In this document: in pieces, positions 13,001 to 23,204 of the stretch | Layout: every line of letters starts with the position of its first letter | Numbering within the stretch: the first letter of the stretch is position 1 | NCBI GenBank assembly: GCA_037576215.1 | Contig: JBANDB010000003.1 | Span: 1,054,001-1,118,000, forward strand | Direction: 5' to 3' | Source: Armillaria gallica | Taxonomy: Eukaryota; Basidiomycota; Agaricomycetes; Agaricales; Physalacriaceae | DNA: 64,000 nucleotides | The notes under the pieces: generated by a model | Told to the model about the DNA's origin: nothing | Seen by the model: the letters and a program-made list of their open reading frames with translations, nothing else | Database searches by the model: none | Translations under genes and position numbers: made by a program

Positions 13001-13370
13001 CCCATTCCTCTGCGCTCTCCGTTTCCGAGGAAAGTTTCTCGAGAATGGCCCAGCCAACTGTTCCAGTATCCAGGCCGATATTCTGCGCCGCCGCCTTGAG
13101 GTTCATCAGCTGCAACTTGCTCGTCGCGTCACCCTGGTGCTGCGTATTAGAAGTAGAGGCAGAAGGTTGTACATTCGTCGTTGTCGTTGCGGTCGTAGTC
13201 GGTAGTCGCTGTCTAGGCGTGTACGGTACATATCGCTGTGGAGAGTCGCCCGTTGGAGAGAGAAGAGGGTGTGCAGTCAAGGATTCGTTCGACGGCGTCC
13301 TACTGAGCAGGCGACCTTGAGTGCGCCCTATCGATGTCGCCGGAAAGAGGTGGTCCCGCTGCGTCGTCAT
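10034..13370 (-). CDS. VPS9-domain guanine nucleotide exchange factor (Vps9/Muk1-like)
   Basis: The ATG at 13370 begins a Ser/Pro/Thr-rich N-terminus (MTTQRDHLFPATSIGRTQGR). A donor at 12784 and an acceptor just before 12672 join GLRG to ILTPSTRSTTLGNL. Later exons give the VPS9 core: FIRSPADKAALLVEAHKVIV, then PISLDVLFPLLIFSVVKS, NPPHLVSHVLYTQRYR and EENYCLINLMAVIEFLENV. These match the hallmark helices of Rab5/Vps21 exchange factors. The C-terminus has an acidic, Ser-rich low-complexity tract (about 10440-10560) and a basic KKKRRRK patch, and ends in REYRRVVEGVRAIGG. By family knowledge it activates Rab5-type GTPases on endosomes. About seven or eight exons are needed, and not every junction was resolved. 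Whether it is the Vps9 or the Muk1 orthologue cannot be told here; I see no CUE domain at the C-terminus, which favours a Muk1-like protein. Confidence 0.85.
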
Positions 13371-13763
13371 CGTGCATCACGGTGTCCAAGTTGAAGGTGC
13401 ATTTGCTTACGTGATGAATTGGATTTCTTCAACACGGGCCGTGATCCGATGCTGCTAGCAAGGATCGCCTGCGACCTTTTCTTCTAGGCAGCTGGCAGTT
13501 TTCTGTGAGTATATAATTTTAGTATTCAATGAGCAACGCGTGATACCCAAATCATGTACGTATTAACGACTGGATCAAGATTCAATCTTTCATCAGGTTC
13601 CGCTGCAGCCTGCCAGAGACAGACAAGGTCAGGTGTGCCATTCAGGCAATGCAAAGTCCTAAAAACTGCAAGCTGCTACAATGTATATAAATAATAGCAG
13701 TTTACTTAGCTGATTCCACAACCAAAAGGGAACAAAAATAAAAGAAAATCACGATTCTGAAAA

Positions 13764-13837
13764 TGGCCAACGTGGGGATCGAACCCAAGACCTTCGCGTT
13801 ATTAGCACGACGCTCTAACCAACTGAGCTAGTCGGCC
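13764..13837 (-). tRNA. tRNA-Ile (anticodon AAT)
   Basis: The minus strand folds as a complete 74-nt cloverleaf. The acceptor stem is GGCCGAC with GTTGGCC, followed by the discriminator A. The D arm is GCTC with GAGC. The anticodon loop is CTAATAA, with anticodon AAT. The T loop contains TTCGATC. There is no intron. The same sequence recurs on the opposite strand at 25526-25599. Confidence 0.97.
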
Positions 13838-14044
13838 AATATCAGCGTTCCGTCAGCAGTCTATCCTTGTAGGAGAGCGATTTCTTGCTCCTCCTTTGCA
13901 GAACAAGGAACACATCCCAATGTAATTGGCTGATGTTTAAAATAGAAGGAAATCAATATATACGCAGCCGATTAGTGATAAGAGATAGAACAGATAATAT
14001 AGCACTAGCGAAATAGCTAGTTATAATGAGAGAACAACCTCGCT

Positions 14045-14290
14045 TCAGGTACTGAAAGTTGAAACACCCCCGCTCATGGAAGTGTAAAGCTTTAATCCTT
14101 CCTCAGCGATTTGCGTCAACACTTTGATACCATCGGAAGACGTATCGTCTGTGAAGGCGCAAAACAGCTTCTGTCCGACGTGGTCAAAGTTCAATCGTAC
14201 TTGACTCGGAAGTCCCCCGTTGGCATTGATGGCCGAGAGTCGGCACGCAGAACTAGTTTCCCACGCAGAGCACCGCGACAACTTGTCCAC
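14045..14290 (-). pseudogene. C-terminal fragment of an F-box/LRR-like protein
   Basis: The fragment reads VRLNFDHVGQKLFCAF and ends IAEEGLKLYTSMSGGVSTF. This resembles the C-terminus of the intact F-box gene at 20739-22127 (LLRQIYGEGLQLDISLEGGV). No F-box or LRR part lies upstream, so it looks like the remnant of a deleted gene. It lies about 200 bp from a tRNA-Ile, just as the intact F-box gene lies about 130 bp from a broken tRNA-Ile. Confidence 0.5.
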
Positions 14291-15223
14291 GTTCTACTAA
14301 CAGCCAATGGTGGGACTAGTCCTCATTGCCTCACCCGCCATCCTTCATTCTGGTCTGCAGTCCCTCCTCCCATAGAATCGGTATCACCCGAATTTAGGTC
14401 CGACAAGAAATTACCGTGCAAAGGGCAGTCGTACGATAACTAGCGTTCGGGGGAGTCAGCACTTTTGTTCTACCACGTTCGTGGAGTGCTGGCTGTCGTA
14501 TGATCTCAGAGAGCTCAGTTTCTGCACGCATAAGCTGATTCGTGTTACCAAGAGTATGGTCGTCGACGGCTGACCCAAATTGACCTGGTTGTTCAAAACT
14601 ACAAGTGACTTATCACAATATCTTCGGGATAAAGCGATTCTGGGAACGCTTGAGGATACGGGCGCTTACGTTCAAAACCGATGGGGTCGGAAATGTTCTG
14701 TTTCATTCAAGTTCAGTCCTTATATACTAACTTGAATTAGTTGGTTATCTTATTTTTAGTTACTCCGAGGAATATGCGTCACCAGCATCTGGGTGTACGC
14801 GTCGCATTTGCCAGGACGCGCGTCGTGATCCGTAGCTTACGAGTCTCTGCCATGCGTGATGCGCCACGACTCGCCTATTGTGTCTTGGCATTGCTCCTGC
14901 CACGCGACCTCTCCAATCTCTCTACTTCCTCCGTTATCGCCCTATTCACTACCTTCTTTCTCTCGATCCGGGAACCTGCCTGACGTTGGTCCTCAGATGT
15001 ATCAGCATCGAACGTAGTGGATATGGTCGCAGGAAGGACGGCAGCGCTATTATCTGATTTTCCAGGAAGAATCCAAGCTATAAATGCGACTGCCAGCGCC
15101 TAGGTCCCTCGTACTTTGCCATGATGTTCTCACAAGTATTCCTCGCCGTTATTAGTGACCGCCCGCCTGATTGTGGCTTGTGGCGATTCGTCATCTGCTT
15201 TGCAAAGAAATGTGCTTGATGTT
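14291..15223. other. Intergenic, nothing recognised
   Basis: Only short overlapping frames occur. The stretch around 15100-15115 (GGTCCCTCGTACT) also occurs upstream of the second OYE gene, so the duplicated segment reaches at least this far. Confidence 0.5.
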
Positions 15224-15453
15224 GATAAGTAAACCCATTCACCCTTTCGCTAAAACGGCTAAATACTGATATATCAGTAGTTTACCAAGAAATTGTTAAA
15301 AATCCCTATCCTTAGTCATGGTGCTATTTTGGTGTCAGGGAATCAGAATCACCGCGTTTTGTATCGGGAGCCGGACGCGCATTTCGATACTTAATGAAGG
15401 GCGTCAAGTTGTCATGGCTCAACCAAAACAAACTTCCTCTCCCTTCTACACCA
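15224..15453 (+). promoter_or_regulatory. Conserved upstream region of OYE copy 1
   Basis: This stretch is clearly related to the reverse complement of 24555-24815, upstream of the second OYE gene. Shared blocks include GATGTTGATAAGTAAA, TACTGATA and CATGGTGCTAT. The duplication therefore copied the promoter with the gene, and the shared blocks are candidates for regulatory sites. No specific factor site is recognised. Confidence 0.6.
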
Positions 15454-16805
15454 ATGTCGAACCTCAAAGCACTTTTCCGGCCTCTTAAATTCGGCCCTAT
15501 TACCCTCAAGAATAGGATTTTCATGGCCCCCATGACGCGAAACCGGTCCGTGCCCACCAACGTTCCCAATGGTATCAACGCCGAGTACTACCGACAACGC
15601 GCCGAGGGGGGTGCTGGTTTGATTGTCACAGAAGGCATTCTCATCGCTCAACAAGGGTACGCGTATTTCTCGCTTTGTTCTTCGTACTGGTCCTGACACC
15701 GATTTTAGCTCGGAATGGCAGAATGCTCCAGGTATCTGGTCTCAAGATCAGGTCAGGGGATGGAAAAAGGTTACTGACGCTGTACACGAACAGGGAGGCA
15801 TTATCTTTGCTCAGGTAAACTTTATCTCCCTCTATTTCTGTCGGCTCCTCACGCGGTCTTCTTGGTAGCTATGGCACCGTCAGTATCCGGCCGTTCATAT
15901 TGTAGAAAAAGTATACTGACATATCCCCAGTTGGACGCGTAAGCCACCCTGATACACCAGAACAAATCGCCTCAGGACAGCCCGTCTATGCGCCCTCAGC
16001 AATCGCAGCCCAAGGAGGTAAATTCCGTTTCCTCCCAGGCGAACCAGGCTATGTCACTCCCACCGCAATCGACGACCCCCAAACCCTGCTTGCTCAGTGG
16101 AAACAAGCCGCTGTCAACGCGAAAGAGTCGGGATTCGACGGCGTAGAGATCCACGGTGCGAACGGGTACTTGGTCCACCAGTTCCTCGATAGCACGTCGA
16201 ACCGTCGAACAGACGAGTGGGGCGGGAACATGGAGAATAGGGCTAGGTTCGCATTGGAGGTTGTCAAGACCGCGGTGGACGTCTGGGGATCTGAAAGAGT
16301 TGGTATCAAGTTGAACCCTGCCGGGGGTAATAATGACATTGGGTAAGTGCTCTGATTTCTGATTCCGCGTATTGTTTATATCTTTGATGATAGAATGTCG
16401 ATTCAAGAAACCTTGGACACGTTCCGGTACCTCATCTCGGAACTTGACAAGCTCGGGATCGCCTACGTTACGCTCATGCGGTATGTGGAGGCTTTCGATG
16501 CCACTGGACGCGGAACGAAGCACGATGTAATCGACGCGTACTCGTCCCTGTTGAAGAACCCTGCTACGAGGGTATTTGGGAATGCGTCCTTTACAGGCGA
16601 GGAGGCGGCGAAGTATGTTGAGGATGGAAAGGTGGATGGTGTGTTCTTTGGTGTTCCGTGGATCGCGAACCCGGATTTCGCTAAGAGGTTGGAGAACGGC
16701 AAGACGCTGGAAGGGAACATTGATTTTGCGACGCTGTATGGACGTGGGGGGTTAGAGGCGGATGAGAAGAAAGGGTACGTCGACTATCCAGTGGCCACAT
16801 TTTAG
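15454..16805 (+). CDS. Old Yellow Enzyme family NADH:flavin oxidoreductase, copy 1
   Basis: Five exons: 15454-15656, 15709-15814, 15869-15878, 15931-16342 and 16394-16805. The product opens MSNLKALFRPLKFGPITLKN, typical of FMN-dependent OYE beta/alpha barrels. It carries APMTRNRSVP, the LWHLGRVSHPD segment, and HGANGYLVHQFLDS with the conserved His-x-x-Asn substrate-binding pair, followed by SNRRTDEWGG. The C-terminal region reads FGNASFTGEEAAKYVEDGK and GVPWIANPDFAKRLENG, the phosphate-binding end of the barrel. By family knowledge these enzymes reduce the C=C bond of alpha,beta-unsaturated carbonyls using NAD(P)H. The third exon is only 10 nt (CTATGGCACC) and encodes the LWH core. The reading frame is intact throughout. 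A nearly identical copy lies inverted at 23205-24554. Confidence 0.95.
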
Positions 16806-17181
16806 ATATTTATATCATTGCATTGTATGTATGCTTATTCATATGTACGAGAAGAAAAGTGCTACTTTGCAGATGTGAAAGTCATCTCAATTTGGAAAAC
16901 GGCCGAACCGGCGTCTTAGACAGGTCCGGCAATCATTGTCTTCCGCCATGTCCTTGCTCTCTCTTTCTCTACGATGCTGCAAATTTGCAGTCGCGATACC
17001 ATTTCGTCCAACATGTCATCAAACACGGTGTATCAAGACTAGTAGTGCCCCGAAAAAATCAGCGTAAGAGTCTCGGTGTCAAGTAATGGCTGTATGCTAA
17101 CTATCTGCCGGTAGTGCTCGCAAAAAAACACCGTAAGATTCACTCGACAAACTATGCGGTCGTGTAATGATGACTTTTCAG

Positions 17182-17914
17182 TCCACCTACCCCCCGGAAA
17201 GTAGTACTAGGAGAGGCATGGGCACGAAGGCTCGTTCTATAGTGCGTGTTTTCCTCTTCACCCTCTGCCTGGTTCTGATACATAATATTCAGCCACGGCA
17301 ACCTCCCCAACAACCTAGAAACCATATCCGTCTTTCATACTCTCAACGGCTACAATCCATTCTTCCTCCTCCCTGCAAGCCGATACATCGACCCATGGAT
17401 CAGAAAAGAGAACAGCATCGTCAAGCCGTACAACTTTGTCCTCGAAACCATCGCATTTCCCACACGCGATGATATCCAAACCATATGTGAATATACGGGG
17501 GAGCCTTTCTCGAGTCTTGTGCAAAAAACGGGCGGGTTTGCCACACACTCGCTTGATGGGTTTCTAGATCAGTTCTGTCGGGAGCCGGAGAGAACGAAGC
17601 TGCCGTTCATGGTTGATCATATGCAGAAGGAGGTGATTTTTTCGGGGACGAGGATTGCACAGTGGGTGCATCAAGAGATCTTGGCAGCGGGGAAGCGGGA
17701 GACCGAGTCGTTGGAGAGATTGCGCGTGGCGTTGCATAAGGCGTTACGTGTGGGTAACGCGGAAAAGCTGCAGCAGGAAGTTAATTTTAGGGAGAAGAAG
17801 TGGGACGAGGTGTATAAGCCGTACGACCAGTTGCGGAAGGCACGGCTCAAAATGACAGAGGAAAAAAGAAAACGGAATCAGGAACTGGCAGCCTTTACGG
17901 TCCGGTCCGTTTGA
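17182..17914 (+). CDS. Fmp46/DUF1687-like thioredoxin-fold protein, paralogue 1 (5' end unresolved)
   Basis: The exon from 17182 (after TTTTCAG) ends in ARRLVLY. An intron from GTGCGT to ATTCAG (acceptor at about 17291) joins it to HGNLPNNLETISVF. The main exon then reads YNPFFLLPASRYIDPW, FPTRDDIQTICEYTGEPF, THSLDGFLDQFCREPERT and KLPFMVDHMQKEVIFSG, followed by a charged helical tail rich in K, R and E. The layout (beta strand plus HGN, then PT..D....I.EYTG, then P..VD....V) fits my memory of the fungal Fmp46 redox-like family (DUF1687). I see no CxxC motif, so redox activity is doubtful. The start codon lies in an upstream exon I could not place. It lies just downstream of OYE copy 1. Confidence 0.6.
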
Positions 17915-19494
17915 CGTAGTTGAACAAGGGCCGGCGACAGATACCTTTCTGGAACAAAGGGAAGACGCTTAATTGTTTCGGAGCGCAGTTATTTTCTCTG
18001 CAGGTGACAATCAAAGATACGGTAGAGCGAGTGGGGTGGGATATAGTAAAATACAGTTACATGAGACAATTAACTCTGAGTTTGGGCTCAAATCTAATGT
18101 GTAGCAGACAGGAAGGTAAAAGGGTCGCAACCACAACATTATAAAAAGTTGGCCGAAAGAAACAGTAAGAATATAACGCGGGAACTGGAAGTCGTAAAGA
18201 AACTTGACTTGCACACGTCGTCACTCCCTCCTTGCTCCCTCCCTCCACAAGCACGTATCACGGTCCGTCTGTCTAGGAGAGGCTAACTTGACTTCCATAT
18301 CGAACTGGTTGATTGCACTTGATACACTGGAAAGCTTCCATGGACATTCTGCTGATGGTTTCATGTTCAACTTTCAACATCGACCTTGAATGAGTAAAAA
18401 CCTTCATCTGGCATCTTCCAGTTCTCCGGTGACATCGGCTGCTGCCCCCGGGCATTTGAAGTTTCTCCAGTGAAGTACGATGACGGCCAATTAGGACAAA
18501 GAAAGTGCGGAGTGTCTCTGGTTCTTCGCCTGAATGTCCGATGAGATATTACGCGTAGTCCGCGTGGTTGTCAAAGATACAGCATCATTGGTGCAAATGC
18601 AGCTTTGCTGGTGGGGATTGTGGCATCTCTGGCGATGACAGCCATGGAAAGGATTATCGATCATCATGCGCCGAAAGCTGTTGGTTGGTAGAGGAAATTT
18701 TGTACGAGGTCGAGTAAAAGGAGTGAGATTGTCGGGAGTTAAGGACACGTTTATTGTAGCACTTAAGTCGTGCATCGCCGCCGGCCGGACGGCGCTTGCT
18801 CGGACTGGCGTCAGAAATAATAGTATCAATGCATGCCAAGTAAGGGCTGGATATTGTGGGTGGTTCCTCCATGTCGTCTTCGTCAGCGACTTGAATTCGG
18901 GAATGGAGGGGAGGTACAGCCACAACGCGTCGGGACGTCATAATGGGTCGCGCTGCCAGCCGAGAAATGTCTATCAGTGCTAGGCGCACTGTCAAGCTTC
19001 AAGTTTGGACCGCACACAACCATGGCCACATCTATCATTCGGAGATGGGAATAGAAGGGTGTTCCGTATAGGGGGAACGGAACCTCTAGACAGAGCGAAA
19101 CACAAAAATGGGGGGAACATGGGTGGGGACGCACTGCTGGACTGTTGTAAATGTGATGAATTCTCCGTATCCCAGCTCATCATCGTGTCGGTGAGCCCCT
19201 GGTATTTCTGTGCCGCCTCAGATTCGACCATGGTCTTTTGTCGTCAGTCTTGTCGTCTCAGCGTCTTTACCTGACGCGATCCTCAAGTTCCATTTATTAG
19301 GCAAGATCCAGAAGGTCGCAAATTTGGAAGACGAATTTGACATTGGCAGGTTTCGAGCACCGAAAGAAAGGTTGGCGAGTTGAAGAGGTAAGCAAACAGA
19401 GGTAAATGTATATTAGAAACTGGCAGATTTCAGGAGTAGATAAGAGTGAGAAGTTATAGGTCAGATAGACGTTACTCACCAGCGAAGTAGTTTA
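17915..19494. other. Intergenic with overlapping unassigned frames
   Basis: Several frames of about 60-145 codons overlap on both strands. One minus-strand frame from an ATG at 19231 (MVESEAAQKYQGLTDTMMSW) and another at 18995-18654 (HSRIQVADEDDMEEPP) could be exons of an unknown gene. No domain is recognised and no splice chain is convincing. Confidence 0.35.
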
Positions 19495-20506
19495 TTAAGC
19501 TCTCATCTGGCGCCTTTGTATCGCAGCCCTGAACAATCCAGCGTTCTTCTCCTTTTCCCTTGCTTGCCGCTTCTCCCTGGCCACGACCTTCTCCCCAATT
19601 TCCTCGTAATATGCCGTCCCAGGACCATACACCTGGTCATACAGCTTCCTTCTCAGTTCGACCTCCTTCTCCGCGAGCTGAGTCTCATGCGTCGTTAGCC
19701 TGTCGATTTCGTGCCTCTCCCTCTTGTCGGCGTCCTGCTTCCACTCCTTAATCGTCCGCAGGATCTTTCTCACACCCATAACAACCGTCTCGTCTCGTAC
19801 AATCATAATGGGATACACCGCAGCTTCTGGATGTTGTTCCGTATACCGTAAAAACTCATCCAAGCTATGCGTCGGCGCAGCTTGATGCTTCTTGTTCCAT
19901 AAATCAAGCCATGGACGTCCAGTGATATGGGATATCAGATCAACGTCGTCACGAGTCGGTGAGACTCGTTCGATCGGGGGCACGAAAACCCTGGGCGATA
20001 GGAACTTTGGAAGTTGACTGCGTGGCGTCTGTCTGCTATCTCGTATGCGTGATGAAGGATGGAACATGAAGGGGTTGTAAGTAGGGAGAGATTTCAGGAG
20101 TTCGACGATCGTATCGTATATTGGATCAGTTCCGCGACTTCTCGAACGTATGAGAGATGAATAAAGAAAGACAGGGAAAGAAAGACGAACATGATGGTCA
20201 CGTTCCACGTTCGTTCTGCTTTCATTTGGGCATCCCAGCGAGCGAGGTATCTGTCATGTACTCAGAAGATTTCAGGTACTGGGAATGTAGTACATACTTT
20301 TCCCTGAAGCAATTTTATTAGCGAGAGAAAAGTCCAGAGACAATCAGGACGTACTTTTCACGAGCCCTTTCAGCTGGAGCTCTCCTGCGATAGTTAGGAC
20401 TAGCAACTGCTTTTGGTTTGTATGCGAGCTGTCGTATTGAAGAACTAAAGTTCCGAGGCGCGTTGAAGCATCTTGGCCGTGATGTTGAGAGTACAAGGGA
20501 GAACAT
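19495..20506 (-). CDS. Fmp46/DUF1687-like protein, paralogue 2, with mitochondrial presequence
   Basis: The ATG at 20506 opens MFSLVLSTSRPRCFNAPRNF followed by SSSIRQ, a basic, Ser/Arg-rich mitochondrial targeting sequence. A probable 6-nt microexon (GGAAAA) joins RAREK to KYLARWDAQMKAE. An intron after NVTI (phase 2) leads to SRGTDPIYDTIVELL. The main exon reads YNPFMFHPSSRIRDS, SPTRDDVDLISHITGRPW, THSLDEFLRYTEQHPEA and PIMIVRDETVVMGV, then a long charged helix to the stop. It aligns throughout with paralogue 1, and the intron before the SRG/HGN segment has the same position and phase in all three copies. Yeast Fmp46 is also mitochondrial by established knowledge. The function of this copy is inferred only. 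Confidence 0.65.
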
Positions 20507-20738
20507 GGCAAGCTCGAAATGAATTTTCCCATCTTCGCGTCATGTAACGTGATCTAGTTCCCAATTAGGACAAGGGCTTCCTGCCGGGCCGGTTCCGATA
20601 CCAACTTCGAACCAAACTACTTTGCAACCTGACTGACTTGGAACTGCACACACAGATTTGCTGCCACACCCAACCGACACGCATCCGGCAAATCATTACT
20701 TCTTCTCTCTCTTCGTTATCGATTAGATCGAGTAAGCG

Positions 20739-22127
20739 ATGGTGCTTTCGCTGAGGAAACGGGTGCATGACCGCTCTTGCTTTCAGATAGTTATGGAATC
20801 GACAACTTCGCTTTCCAGCTGCTGTTATATACCACCGGCGCACGATGACCCGCCTATATTGAGGGTGATGCAAGAGATATTGACGTCTATCTTTTCTTGG
20901 GTTCGCATCGCGAATGGGTGTCGCGCGAATGGGTGCTGCTCGGGCATCCCTTGGATTCTTTCCCAAGTCTGCCGCAGATGGAGAGACATCGCGCTATCAT
21001 ATCCTGAGATATGGTCTTGCATCAGGATATGGGGGTCACGGGATAGGCTAGAAACGGCTCTCTTACGATCGCGATCCTACCCTCTTTGTATCTATTACAG
21101 GGAAGGTAGCGATTGGAATGCGCAACTGTGGGATGTGCTCTTGGATCATTGCGATCACTGGCGTACCATCGAAATCCACGTCAGCACAGAGAAATTCGTT
21201 CATCGTCTGCCCAAGCCACAGAGACACGCTCTCACTTTACTGGAACGATTCCACCTTCGCAGCGAATTTCAAGTCCTCTGGAGACGCGAGCAATTTGATG
21301 AGAGCGTCTTGGACGCACTTGCTACAGCACCCCGTCGGCACGATGTATTCGTGGACCACTTTCGATTCCCATCCCTTCTCCATCTACCTTGGTCCCAGCT
21401 GACAAAAATATATTTTCATTGCGGATACCCCAAAGATGACATCAATATTTTACGCAAAACCCCAAACTTGCAACAACTATACCTCAGCGATCATACGTAC
21501 AATCTCAGCCTACCCGCCCCCGTTATTCATACATCGTTGCGCGAACTGCATGCACCTGAGGTCACGGCTTTGTCGTGTTTCGCCTTTCCTGCACTCAAAA
21601 TGTTATCCACCGCGATGTCCCCTGTCAAACGCAACTCTCCGTCACAGTCCCCAATTGTCCATGAATTCATCGTCCGCTCTCGATGCACTTTGCGGGAAAT
21701 GGATTTGATGACCGTCGACATGGACCAGTCTTTCATCGATTTACTAAAAGATTCACCCACGGTTGAGGTCCTGCGCTTGAGTTTCAAATTTTCCGAGCTG
21801 CCGAGTGCAATTGACGTCTTCAGCAAATCCCTCACATATCCCGAGGCAGACAAATCCATCTTTAACGCGCTGCTGCCTCGTCTTACGAGCCTTCGTATGA
21901 ATCTCACTTCCTTACCTATCAGCCATGCGTTTGTAACGATGGTGAGGTCGAGGTGGTATGTTGATCCTACACGTGCCACACAGCTACGCCGCCTAACGTG
22001 TTATAATTGTGCCATTGTGTCGGCTGTTGACGCGGAATTGTTAAGACAAATTTATGGGGAAGGTTTACAGCTCGATATTAGCCTGGAGGGAGGTGTCACA
22101 CTGATCGGATCCTCATTTGACGATTGA
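20739..22127 (+). CDS. F-box/LRR-like protein, single exon
   Basis: A 462-codon uninterrupted frame. The F-box core is VMQEILTSIFSWV followed by WILSQVCRRWRDIALSYPEI, the usual LP.EIL..IF......LS.VCR.W.......P pattern at residues 40-90. The rest is LRR-like (LTKIYFHCGYPKDDI, NLQQLYLSDHTYNL, LREMDLMTVDMDQ) and ends in YGEGLQLDISLEGGVTL. By family knowledge it would recruit a substrate to an SCF ubiquitin ligase through Skp1. Such proteins are greatly expanded in agarics, and the substrate is unknown. The ATG at 20739 is the first in frame. A shorter start at the Met before ESTTSL is possible. Confidence 0.85.
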   Translation: MVLSLRKRVHDRSCFQIVMESTTSLSSCCYIPPAHDDPPILRVMQEILTSIFSWVRIANGCRANGCCSGIPWILSQVCRRWRDIALSYPEIWSCIRIWGSRDRLETALLRSRSYPLCIYYREGSDWNAQLWDVLLDHCDHWRTIEIHVSTEKFVHRLPKPQRHALTLLERFHLRSEFQVLWRREQFDESVLDALATAPRRHDVFVDHFRFPSLLHLPWSQLTKIYFHCGYPKDDINILRKTPNLQQLYLSDHTYNLSLPAPVIHTSLRELHAPEVTALSCFAFPALKMLSTAMSPVKRNSPSQSPIVHEFIVRSRCTLREMDLMTVDMDQSFIDLLKDSPTVEVLRLSFKFSELPSAIDVFSKSLTYPEADKSIFNALLPRLTSLRMNLTSLPISHAFVTMVRSRWYVDPTRATQLRRLTCYNCAIVSAVDAELLRQIYGEGLQLDISLEGGVTLIGSSFDD

Positions 22128-22258
22128 TCTCTTCCTGATCGACTTCGTGGATAGTTCTCTCTCACCGTCTAGAACGTCACTTTCAGAATAGATGATTCTT
22201 GGATTATTCACTATACAGTATCCTCCAGACCTAGGGAAACAGCCACTGTGGAGTATGA

Positions 22259-22322
22259 GGCCGACTGGCTTAGCTGGTAGCTAATAACGCGCAGGTTTTG
22301 GGTTCGATCCCCACATTGGCCC
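22259..22322 (+). pseudogene. tRNA-Ile pseudogene with internal deletion
   Basis: Both ends match the intact tRNA-Ile genes: GGCCGACT at the 5' end, CTAATAACGCGCAGGT around the anticodon, and TTGGGTTCGATCCCCAC with ATTGGCC at the 3' end. About 10 nt covering the 3' side of the D arm and the 5' half of the anticodon stem are missing, so no cloverleaf can form. It lies 131 bp after the F-box stop codon. Confidence 0.85.
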
Positions 22323-23204
22323 GTATGAAGTCCTGCTATCAGTTTATTTTTTGGGTCACACTTTGTGTTATGATAGCTCTTCAGTGTTATCCGATGCTGT
22401 TACTTGTAGCTTTTTGAATTTTGGCGTCGCCTGAACAGCCAACCTGACTTTACTAATATTGCATTTCATTTAGCGGTCCTTGGAGTTATTGGTTTAGTAG
22501 GTAAACACTTGGATATCACGGCCTTGCTTATTGAATAATAGAATTAGATTGCCGCTTCTACCCAGTGCTTACTGTATGATCTGAACGAGGTAAATAACAG
22601 AATCTACCAATTACCTGGAAGAAAGGGCTTGGAAAGAGAATGATCGCGGTTGGGCAGTGTCCCCGCATTGGTCGGTCCTCTTTTTTCCTATTAACGACTG
22701 CTACTTCTTCCTCGATAACCACGGCGGAAAATGCTTGATATTTTGCACGAAATATATGGAATCGCTCCCGGAAACGCGTCCTGGTTGCCTCTGCCTAAAT
22801 CATCGCCATTTAGATGCCATATAACCCCTTCCGACATTCACACAGAACGTCGACTCGGACCTATAACGTCTACAATCGCTCAACACTGTCCTGACTCCCT
22901 TGTTCCCTGCGACTTCAGAGCCATCAGGTGGCTTCCAATGGATATTTCCCAACAAGATATTTTTCTCTACAGCTCCCTACTCTCTTTGCCTCAAGGCTGC
23001 GTGAACGACCCTGCGAGTCAGACCTACTGCCTAACTCAGCACTGTTTCGCTCTTCAGGCGACGACGCTTCTTCCCATTCACTACTATGGTAAATCCGAAA
23101 TCGGATGTTGAAAGTGCGAGCTGGAATCCCACATCATTTGCAAAGTAGAACTTTTCTTCTCTTACATAAGAATAAGGATACATACAATGCAATGATATAA
23201 ATAT
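22323..23204. other. Intergenic; one unassigned 126-codon frame at 22731-23111
   Basis: The frame opens MLDILHEIYGIAPGNASWLP, has no recognised domain and no neighbouring exons I can join. The last about 65 bp (from about 23140) match the 3' untranslated sequence after OYE copy 1, which marks one edge of the duplicated segment. Confidence 0.35.

Noticed and set aside
20158..20215. A membrane segment (TIMFVFLSLSFFIHL) in Fmp46-like paralogue 2
   Set aside because: This frame runs into a stop. The pyrimidine-rich sequence is better explained as the intron present at the same position in the two paralogues.
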